A program made the translations under genes and the position numbers. A stretch of DNA of 64,000 nt from Asterias rubens (lineage: Eukaryota > Echinodermata > Asteroidea > Forcipulatida > Asteriidae): positions 20,783,828 through 20,847,827 of the forward strand of contig NC_047065.1 of assembly GCF_902459465.1 (NCBI RefSeq), given 5' to 3'. The notes under the pieces are model-generated. The model was given only the letters and a program-made list of their open reading frames with translations, had not been told where the DNA came from and ran no database searches. Positions 22,279-34,200 of this stretch are shown piece by piece (position 1 is the first letter of the stretch; every line of letters starts with the position of its first letter).

Positions 22279-25200
22279 CCGTTGGATACTTCCACTGTAA
22301 GTTCGCACGTATGTCAATGAGGATATAGAGTCACCGTACTCTACGCTGAAGGCCGTAGTATAAAGGGCGAAGCTAAACCCCTGTGTGATCAGACCAGTAA
22401 GGAACGCTCTATCGTTGAACTTGACTTGTATCCATGGAGTCATGTCATATGAAAGTGCGAACCACCCTCCAACTTGATAATAAAGGAGATGAATAACACG
22501 TGATAAAGCTTTGAGCTAAATCAACTTTTGAGTTGAACACTAGAGCGAAGTAGTCTGTTAAATTAGTAACTTTTATGTCAAACTTTTTTTTTTTGGGGGG
22601 GGGGGGTGGGGGTCGGTCCTTTGTACATTTCGTTTGTATTTTTTATGAGTTTTTCTTTACTATCCTATGTATATCTTTTCATCAGTGTTTATTATTCATT
22701 AATAATTTTGTTTTATTTTGTTTATAGCAGTTAGTAGTTGTCACCTCAGAACCAGGCGCTGGATTGAACAACATATCCAAACGCTTAATAAACGGAGCGC
22801 TAGGTTGCACAATGTTTTGATGGTGATGTGCAGTGCAATGTGGCCCTAGTAAGACAGGGCTAATGATGGGGGCAATCTACTGAAACAAGGCCCTAAAGGT
22901 TATTGCAACCAGGCTACAAAAACCCTCTCTTCCTTTCTGCAATTTGAGTTTACACTAAATTTGTTGATTTTGATAATCGATTTCAAGACATCACCCCTAG
23001 ATGTGTTGAAACATAGAGGGACACTTGTTGGTCAAAAGTAAACATTTTGTTTGTTTTAACAATTAGTAAACCTATGTTTTAAAGTGTCGTTTCTTATGCA
23101 GTCAGCGCAGACAATATCCAACCACTTACAGAAAAGGGATATAGGTCATAACATTTCACGTCAAACATCATTTGGTTGCGCAGCTTCAAAAACATGCCAA
23201 TGCACAAAGTTGACATTTTTGGCTTGAAACATTTTCAGGAGGTCTGAGAAGTTGAGAAAGTGTCTAAAGACGATCAAAACGCTTAATGTCAAAAATAACA
23301 AGCGCAATACAAAGCACATTGAAAAGAGGGTGGTTCGAGAGTACAGATTATTTTAAAGACACTGGACACTATTAGTAATTGTCAAAGACCAGTCTTCTCA
23401 CATGGTGTTTCTAAACATACGCATAAAATAACATGAACATTTGAGCTCAACTGGTCGTCGAAGTTGCGAGATAATAATGAAAGAAAAAACCCTTGTCACA
23501 CGAAGTTATGTGATTTTAAAAGCTTTATTTCGAGACCTCGAAATCTAATTTTGAGGTCTCGAAATCAAATTCGTTGAAAATTACTTCTTTCTCGAAAACT
23601 ACGTTACTTCAGAGAGAGCCGTCTATCACAATTTTTTAAACTATCAACAGCTCCCCATTACTCACTACCAAGTAGGGTTTCATGCTAATAATTATTTTGA
23701 GTAACTACCAATAGTGTTCACTGCCTTTAAAGCTCCCTTTTTCCAGCCAAAATCTTGCAGAAGAAAGGGAGAATTAAACATTCCTTATTACTCAATAGTT
23801 TTTCCATTTCTTTACTCTCCGGTGAGCAAGATTGTGCTTTCTCTCCCTAATTTGTATTGTGCTAGAACAATATTAGGAAATGTACCTTTGTCAAGTCTTG
23901 CCCAGCCAGGTACGTGTTGACCGTAGTAAGTCGATGCATCGAGATTGTAATCCGGAATTTCTCCACTCTGCATCCCGAGAGGTATCCCACGTCCCACGGG
24001 ACAAACTATGCATGATAATGAAAACATAAAAACACAGCTTCTGTGACAAAAACAACTTGCTTGCAACAAAACAGAATCGTTGTAAGGAAGTTATATAGTT
24101 GCAATCCTTTTTGTAGAATGTGTAAATGTAGAAGAGACTGTCGTTATAGAACAAAATCACAATACAGGCGTTCGGATGTTGTAGCCTTACATGTATATAA
24201 GACGGAGAAGATGTGATCCTTAAAGCCCCGTCATACTTTTTCAGAATCAGCAGGAAAGAAGAATTCTAAAAATTCGTGTCATGTTCGGGAAGGAATTTTC
24301 AAATTGACCAAGTTTTAAAATGATTCGGTCCGAATTCACCTCAGATGCTGTCAGAACGCTTCTGGAGTGGATACTGAAAATGGTTGGAACGTCCCACAAT
24401 CCAAACGGGATGCAACGCGAATATTAAGAATGTACTTGAATTGGTCCCCAATGGGGTCATAAGATGCTGCCGAATCTAGCATTTTCGGACAACATGTGAC
24501 CTTCTCAAGTTTGAGAATCTGATTTTGGTATATCTCCTTCATCCATCAGAAATCATCATCACCGGTGACTTCAACACAACAACAATGCAAACCAGTTTAA
24601 GCATCTACTTCAGGCTTTCGGTCTTACCCAGTACTTTAAGGAGCCGACGACCTTGTCATAACTCATGACATCACTCCACCAATTTTCTCAAACTTTATTA
24701 TTCTACCTGGATTATCAGACCATTATGCAGTCATGTGTAACTTGAGTCTGTGCAAGCCCAAAGTCCAAACCATTACTGTAAAGAGCCGATAGTGGAAACA
24801 TGTGAATTCTCCTGAAGTGTTCCGCGACGTAGCCCCTTTCACACGAGAGCAATTTAGCAAGGGTCCCTTGCTAAATTGTAGCATGGTTGTAAGATTTTAC
24901 AAAATGCAACTCGTGTGAAAGAACAATAATTTTTGGAGTGTCTAGGGTCCCCACAATTGTCAAATCTTGTCAAACATGGCTACATTTCGTCGGAGGTCCG
25001 GACCTACGACAAAATCTTACACTAGCGGAAGTTTTGACCGAGGACGTGGGCTACACATCATGTGAAAGGAACCCTTGTTTATTGAACGACGTCCTAGGTG
25101 AAAATGCCCAAACAGCGCATGCTATTGTGGGTGCTATCTTGTCCAACTGTAATATAAGGTGATCAGGATTACCAATTCGTCATATCACTCTCATGTCGCA

Positions 25201-28200
25201 CAAGGGTTGTTAGTTTTGTAACTTTGCAGTGTGAAAGCTCACAAAATCAGTCATGCATGGTGATACATATTTTTGTAGCAAGGGACCCTTGCTACATTTT
25301 GGCCGTGTGAAAGCTAAAAGTCGATCATGACTGCTTGGACTCCGATGTCAGCCAATATGAGAGTACTGTCAGTGACATCTTGGATAAGTACGCACCTTCG
25401 AAAACGAGATCAGTCAAGGTCCGAACTGAAGTCTCCTGGTTTAATGATGACATTCGTACAGCCTGAAAGATCTGTCGTCAACTGGAGCGGAAAATGCGGG
25501 AAAATGACAAACTGGAGATTCAACAACAAGAATATCGCAACCAATGTAAAGTAGTCAGGAATTTTATCAACCAGGCAAAGATCATCCATTATTCATCTCA
25601 AGTTCAAGAATCCTCAGGAGATCAAAAGAAGCTCTTCAAGATAATTGGTAAGTTGTTGCTCAAACCCAAATTCTTTGTCACCAATATTTCAGACATCCGC
25701 TCATCATTTTCATCAGTCCCTTACAACGTGCCGCAGACATTGCCACATTGCCACCGTTGCTGTGATTCAAAGGGTTATTATTAAATCTCCTTCAAAATCC
25801 TGCGAGCTGGATCCAGTGTCAACATCCATGATGAAGCAAAACATTGATATATTTGTACCCTACATCGGTCTTGTCAACGAATCTCTCAGTTCCGGTTGTT
25901 TCCCCGATAGCCTCAAATATTCCTACATTAGGCCGCTCATCAAAAAAACAAACCTGTACAAGGAGGTATTCAAAAACTACAGACAAGTTGCAACGATCAA
26001 GTTCCATGCTTCTTCTCATTGAACCCAAGTCTCGACACTCATGGGGAGACAGGTCTTTTTCTTCAGCTGCGCCACGCATCTGGAACTCTCTACCACTTAA
26101 TCTTATATCTTGTCTTTGTACCACAACATTCAAATCTCTTTTTAAAACTTATCTTACGTCACAGGTTTCCAAGAACTAATTTTGTTGTGTCTGTTTTTCT
26201 TTGTTTGGTTTTGTTTTGTTTGTTGTCGGTTTATTACGTCTTGAACACCCAGCAGTGTGGATACATGCAATTAAAAGTCTTATTATTATAATTATTATTA
26301 TAATGCCGAGCCACGACCGAGTTGGACTAGACTAAACCATTTTGTAGAAGGGGTGTTACACGGCGAGACGGGCGCGCTGTCCAATTACGATGCCCACTGT
26401 TCACGCATGTAGCGCACACGCACTGCCGCATAACACCCCTTCTACTGAATGGTTTAGTCCAACTCAGTCGTGGCTGGCTCGGTAGTTCGGCAAGCGAGTA
26501 GGCTGGTGCCCATGTGTACAGCATTTGGTGACCATGTGACCAAAAGATAAAGTGTAGTACAAAGGAAATGTTAGTTATTGGTGGTCGTAAAACGTTCACC
26601 TATCAACATCGATTTTAAAAACGTATAGCGTTAAGGAGGTCCAAAATATTGGACCCCGTGAGCCTTATAGTTTCTAGAAGTAGCCGTAGAGTAAACACAA
26701 TGCTGTGCAGCATTTTCTCTTCAAATTTATTGCGCCTCGATTGACGTCACGAACAGCGCCCTCTCGGGTCGGGGCCTACTCTTAAACTTGTAAATAAGAT
26801 AAGAGCTATTTTTTAGAACCTTAGTTAACTGTTTATTCGCATTCCACTCATCAAAACACATATATTAGTGACAAAAGCTTTATTTTGACAAAATACCACT
26901 TCCAGGTGACTTTAACTTTTTTTTGTAGCTGGATGAATTTAAAATATCCTTTCTTTTAGGTTGTCGGTTAGAATCGGTTAGAATAAAAACTGTTTACTGT
27001 ACCTGATGAGCAGGTGTCACCTACGTAGTCGCCATAACAGGTACAGGTAAAACTGTTGACATTGTCGGTGCAATATCCTCCGTTTCTACATGGATTGGAG
27101 CTACATTCATTGACATCTAAAGATAAAGAACATCATTTAACAGGTTATAAGTGTTATTTCTTTAACAAAACCAACTTCCAAGTCGACAAGTTTGCTAAAC
27201 CCTGGTACTCACTTGTAGCACAGGTACTCCCCTCGTAGCCTGAAGCACACGTACACGTAAATCGGTTCACGCCATCCTCGCAGTTGCCTCCATTCCGACA
27301 TGGATTGGAGCTACACTCGTTGATGTCTAAAGATAAAGAACATCATTTAACAGGTTATAAGTGTTATTTCTTTAACAAAACCAACTTCCAAGTCGACAAG
27401 TTTGCTCAACCCTGGTACTCACTTGTAGCACAGGTACTCCCCTCATAGCCTGAAGCACACGTACACGTAAATCGGTTCACGCCATCCTCGCAGTTGCCTC
27501 CATTCCGACATGGATTGGAGCTACACTCGTTGATATCTAAAGATAAAGAACATCATTTAACAGGTTATAAGTGTTATTTCTTTAACAAAACCAACTTCCA
27601 AGTCGACAAGTTTGCTAAACCCTGGTACTCACTTGTAGCACAGGTACTCCCCTCATAGCCTGAAGCACACGTACACGTAAATCGGTTCACGCCATCCACG
27701 CAGTTACCTCCGTTCAGACATGGATTGGAGCCACACTCGTTGATGTCTAAAGATAAAGGAACATAATTTAAAAGGTTATAGGTGTTATTTTTTTGAACAA
27801 AACAAACTTCCAACTCACAGGTTTTGTTAAACCCTGGTACTCACTTGTAGCACAGGTACTCCCCTCGTAGCCTGAAGCACACGTACACGTAAATTGGTTC
27901 ACGCCATCCTCGCAGTTGCCTCCATTCCGACATGGATTGGAGCTACACTCGTTAATATCTAAAGATAAAGGAACATAATTGAAAAGGTTACAGGTGCTAT
28001 TGTTTGAACAAAACCAACTTCCAAGTCGACAAGTTTGCTAAACCCTGGTACTCACTTGTAGCACAGGTACTCCCCTCGTAGCCTGGAGCACACGTACACG
28101 TAAATTGGTTCACGCCATCCACGCAGTTACCTCCGTTCAGACATGGATTGGGGCTACAGTCATCGATATCTATGATTTAAAAAATAAAAATAAATAATAA

Positions 28201-31200
28201 TTAGTCATATCTGAGTATGCCATATAAAAGCTTGACTGCCAATTGTCGTCGACGAGTTATGAAACACACTAGGCAATAAAAATAACTTGCTAAATTAAAA
28301 TAATCTTTAGAGCAAAAGCATTTTTCCAAAATAACATCGAGGAAGAAGAGGAAGAGATCAAAAGTTAGTAAAACAAAACCGAAAGATGGTAAATTGTCCT
28401 ACCTAATGTTCTGTCAATCAAAAAAAAAGGGGGGGGGGTACTTATTTGTCGATATCACTTTGGAAGTTGCAGGTTGGTACTTTGTTGACCGAAAATTATT
28501 ACTTTCAAAGAAGAAATTCATCAACACACTCATGATTGCTGTTCAGGTACATCAGTAAACAAACTTGCCGATTCAGTACCACCCTTTGTATTACCTTTAT
28601 TTAGTGGGCATCCGCTTCGAAGGTTCTCAATGGCTGACTTCACCCAGTGGTATTTGTTATAGGGCTGATCAGGACCCGGCGAGTCGGGAACTGGGCCGTA
28701 AAAAGACAACATCTGACGGCTCTCAACGATGCAGATGAACGCTGAAAAGAAAACATGAGAAGGGAAAACAGTATTGACGCTCTGCTGTGTACTGAAACTT
28801 TAACCTGCCACGCGTAATTTTTGGTATCCCATTGTAACTTATTGGTTCCATACACACATAAACTTTGCTGATAATAAAAGTAACTACCTGGGTAAAATAG
28901 TATCATCAAAAAAAAAGACACAGAAACGTAATCAAAGTCATGATATTAAAACAAAAACAGTACATAGCGGCAATTCAAAGATGAAGAGTAACCTGGAAAT
29001 AGAATTGTTTTTCTTTCAAACATCAGAGTATAACATGCAATAAAACATTTTTTTAAATAATTGTTTGTCACAATTTATAATGTTTAAAAAATAGATAAAG
29101 TTGTTTGGGGGCTGATTCTGCCTACCCCTTTTGTGACGTCAATCGAGACAGACTTTGCCTACAATGCGTAAAGTAAACACACGTGCAAAGTACATGTACG
29201 GTCCAAGTCGTGAGATTGTAGGTTTCGAAAAACGTTTTTTGTTTGTTTCATTTTTCCGGTATTGCTGCTGGATGCAGCAAAACAACTAAAGATGGGGTCA
29301 AGTTGCATGTGTTTCCTGCAGAACCCAAGTATGGGCGGTTGTGGGCCGCGAAAGTCAGACTCGCAAGAGCAATTTATAGTGGGAAGTCAAAGAAGGTACC
29401 TGAAAGACGTGACGAACCTAGAGGAGCGTATGCCTAACATGAAAAATTCTAGTAAATTTGAACTTTGAGGGCATGTTTTTAGCTTGCGTTTCACCGTGCA
29501 GGGAAATCCGAGTGGACCGTCCACATGCACAGCTGCAGCAGTAGTGCGTGCAGTCTGCTCTGTGACCGTAGTTCTGTAAAAGGCATCATACCGATCAAGT
29601 ACCCAGACGTAGTATACGGGCCAGACTACACATTTTCTCTTCAAATATCGCACCTCGATTGATGTCACGAACAGCGCCCTCTCGGGTCGGGGTCTACTCT
29701 TAAATTTGTAAATAAAATGATAACTTATTTTTTAGAGCCTAAGTTACTGTTATTCACACTCCACTCATCAAAACACATATTTTAGTGACAAAAGCTTTAT
29801 TTTGAAAAAATACCACTTCCAGGTGACTCTAATGCAGGATAGAGCCTCTTTGTACGACACAGAGGGGTACTTGATGACAAGAACATACGCCCAAATGAAT
29901 GTCATTGTGTTCACCTCTCGTTTTTACAGAATTTCCACTGGCCGTGTGTTGGAGATATGGTGACTTTTAATACTTTTGCACTTGAATCTGTAGGATGCCA
30001 ACTTGTTTTGTCGTCTACATTATATCCCCTTATAGATAGGAAAAATCTCAACAATGAAACTCGGTTCCTATTCCGAGCCCCCTTTTTAACTAAAAGGAAC
30101 GTTACAGAATTGGTAAGAAGCAAAAATCGTGAAGATCACAGATTTACATCAATCTACACGGTCTAATGATGATGATAGTAGAAAACATCCCTTGAAATAT
30201 TTCTGTCTGTAATGTCATATTTGATGAGAATAAATAATCTAACTTCGCGTTTATCATTTCGTTTTTATTTTGGCATCAATGCAATGCAAAAGTTGTAATC
30301 GTTTTTTCACTATTCTCTCGTGACCCAGAAGGCCGATCGAGCTCAAACGTCTACAGGTTTGTCAGTTTATGTATGTGGTGAATTACATTAAGATCCTACA
30401 TTGCCAGCAACTGTTTTGTTAGCAAAAACAAATTCTGTAATGTGCCTTTAAGAAGAATATAACAAGTGTAGGTTCAAACTTGAGGCCAAGGGAAGTTAAG
30501 GTTTAGAGACAGAAGTATTTTTTAAATTGATTTGAATTATTCATATATGCATGGCTTTAAAATACAGTACAACACAATGGAAATAAAAACTAAGAAAAAA
30601 GCCGAATCTGACCAAGAGTTGCGAAAAAGAGATGGCAGAGTGGATATAAGAGCACCGAACTCAAGCTCTGGTGTTTCTGTTCAGCTTAGTTTTGGTTCGA
30701 ATCCCGGTCGTGACACTTGTGTCCTTGAGCAAGACACTTGACCATTGCTTCTCTCCACCCAGGGGTAAAATTGGTACCTGTGAGGGCAGAGATGGTTTGT
30801 GTCACTGATTAACTTGGAGGGCGGTAACTCGCAGCACCAGCTGTATACTCCCCAGCGAGGGGGAGCGAGATGGTTTAAAAAATGATTCATAAATAGAGCA
30901 GACGGTTTCTCTACTCCTATTGGTGGACTGAGCGCGTCGCGTGGGGTGTTTAAACGATTGATAATGACCAGTGTTTATAACCGGCTGGCTTCCGCGTGTC
31001 AGGCGCGCAAGATTATCACGCGGAACGCAGTTTATAGCTATTAGTAACAGCCCGTAACCTACTTCTAAGCGCGCGCGTAACTTATTTCTAAGCGCGCGCG
31101 CGTACACACAACCCACGAGCACTAGACTCTTCACAAACTTTTTGAAAAAAATATTTCAAACCTCCAATTTTCAACTGTCTGTATTTTTTAACGTTTTTAA

Positions 31201-34200
31201 CAAAAGGGCATTTATGAAGGGAATACAATAGTAGTTACTCGTTCTTAAACGTCCGTTTAAAACCTTGCAGGGCCGTTGCTGTGCGCTAAAGGCCCTCGCC
31301 TTCGGCTCGGGCCTTAAACACACGGCCGCTGACCCTGCCGGCTTCACACGGCCGTGTAAGAACTTGCGCTACCCTTTTATTCCCCTTTTAGTCTATGTAA
31401 CTTTTGTAGGACAAAAAACACAATGTCTACAGATTTACACTAAACTTACACAGTTTGAAGATAATGATAGTAGGAAGCTTCCCTGAAAATATTACGTGCT
31501 GAGGTGCTGTAGTTTTTGGGAAATGAGTAAAACAATGTCATGAAAATAATTTTCGTCTCATGAGACGAAAATTATTTTAATAACTTACAAACATATTTTC
31601 ATGACATTGTTTTACTCATTTCTCAAAAACTACAACACCTCAGTAAGTAATATTTGAAGGGAAGCTTTCCACTATCATTATCTTCAAACCCTGTAAGTTT
31701 AATGTAAATCTATGGACATTTTGAAAAGGTACCCAAATCCTTTAAGGCCCATGTGGGGTAAAATGTTGAAGCGCCATGCGTCACAACGCGACGGACCTGA
31801 GCGCTATATAAAAAGTCAGTATTAATTATTATTATTATTATTATTAATTAATATTAAAGTACAAAAAGCAGCATCCTATAAATTGCCCAAATGCGAACTA
31901 AATCACTTTTTTAAATTATAAAGAAATCCCCATACAAGCGGATTATAACTGGAAAATTTGCCGTGTTTTTGTGACTTGGTTTCTTTCTTTTTGAAGCCAT
32001 TTTTACGTACAAATTTCTCTTTTTAAAATTTGAATTGCACCAATTTTTTTCATACAAACCGACAGATTTGCTCTTCATTTCAATTTACTGCTACATAATA
32101 CTTTTCAGAAAAGGCCGAAAAAGACTGACTTTCAGAAGCCCTTTGGACTTATTAAATATTCAAACCGAAGTCACGCATGAAAAACCACACAAAATGATGC
32201 AGATAAAACCCGGATTTTAATCTTATTAACGCGCGGGCTGGTGGTGATGAGGTGCTTTCTAAGTTGGGTCAGAAAGAGCTTCAGGTTCCTATGGCAACCG
32301 TTATTACAAACCGTTATGTACATTGTTGTTGAAACTTGACCCTAATAAATGCCTCGTTTTTTGTTTCTCTGCCGAAGCGTGGCATAATTTATTATCCTTG
32401 CAACGTCTACTCCTTTCGGATCAAGGTTATGAAATTATACTGAAAATTAATATTATACAAAAGACACGGCAAATTTGTTACATGGACCCTTAAAATTGCC
32501 ACTGCATTTAAAAACTAATTTTTCAATCGCGTCTTTTGGTGATATTTGGGGTTTTGTGCATATCATTTGCATCTTATTTGCTGTTGTTCTTCAGTTTTGG
32601 CACAAAAAGCTTAAACAATGCAATTATTTCGAACAGTGTTTTTCGTTTAAGTAGCCTAAAGCTATAACCCTGTATCTGAGATAGCACTAGATGCACCAAC
32701 TCTGGGAAAAGGTTGTATTTGTTTCGCTCTGATTTAGCTTAACTTAAAGGAACGTTACAGAATTGGTAAGAAACAAAAATCGTGAAGATCACAGATTTAC
32801 ATCAAACTTACACGGTCTAATGATGATGATAGTAGAAAACATCCCTTGGAATATTTCTGCCTGAAATTTCATATTTAATGAGAAATAAATAGTCTAACTT
32901 CGCGTTTGGAGTTAATCGGTTTTTTTTCACTATTCTCTCGTGACCCAGATGACCGATCGATCTCAAACTTCAACAGAATTGTCAGTTTATGTATATGGTG
33001 GATTACGTAAAGTGCTTACACTGCCAGCAACTGTTTTGTTAGCAAAACCAATTCTGTAATGTTCCTTTTTAACTTAATTGCATTCATAAAGTGCTTTAAC
33101 ACGTTTCAAAGCGCTGTACAGTAAAATGAAGAATACACAAATTAATAATACAAAAAATGTAGGATAAAAACATGAGAAAAAAGAGCGATTATGGTTTTAA
33201 AATACGCAACAGTTACAAAAGAAGCTGATTATTGTACTCATGTAAAAAGGTGTCTTGGGGAGACTTTAAAATGTGCACAACCAAAGAAAGGGAAGGTGTG
33301 CTATGGGAAACTTATTCCGGACCGTTAGATTGGTTGAAAAACTGGTTCGTTAGATTGGCCACCACGGATAATAGTTGTCAGTATAATGTCATAACCTTGA
33401 TAGGAAATTTGTAATCGGTGCTTATGTTTAGTTCCTTAAATTGGGTCGCCATTTGCAAGAGAAAATTAATACAAAATTCATAGTTTGCCTGAAATTCAAC
33501 ACGATGAGAAGAAACATAGTTGTTGTTGTCATAGACACATCAATCCCTGTTAGGCAACTGGAAATGAAGACCTGGAATAACTATACAAGAACAAGCACGT
33601 TTCGCATGCTGGTTTGGCGAAAATGATATTAACTTTCAATATGAACCTTTTTATGGACCACAGTTGACCTTGATTCGTTTTTTTGATCAGTTAATTAAAA
33701 CCGCAACAACACCAGTTTGAGTTGAACGAAATAACGTGATAAGCACGTACAGGCAGTTTATTGTGTCTTTTGTTTAGTGGTTCTGTCAATTTAGTACATG
33801 GAAATTTGCATCGGAGATAAAAAACATTATTTAACCCACGTACACCACCACAGTGTGTGTTACCACTATACTCGGTACTTAAAGGCAGTGGACACTATTG
33901 GTAATTACTCAAAATAATTATTAGCATAAAACCTTTCTTGGTGACGAGTAATAGGGAGAGGTTGATGGTATAAAACATTGTGAGAAACGGCACCCTCTGA
34001 AGTGCCATAGTTTTCGAGAAAGAATTAATTTTCCACGAATTTGATTTCGAGACCTCAGATTTAGAACTTGAGGTCTCGAAATCAACCATCTAAACGCACA
34101 CACCTTCGTGTGACAAGGGTGTTTTTTCTTCTTTCATTATTATCTCGCAACTTTGATGACCGATTGAGCTCAAATTTTCACAGGTTTGTTATTTTATGCA

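Noticed and set aside
30628-30710. Possible tRNA-Leu gene
   Set aside because: Imperfect acceptor and variable arms, and continuation into a SINE body.
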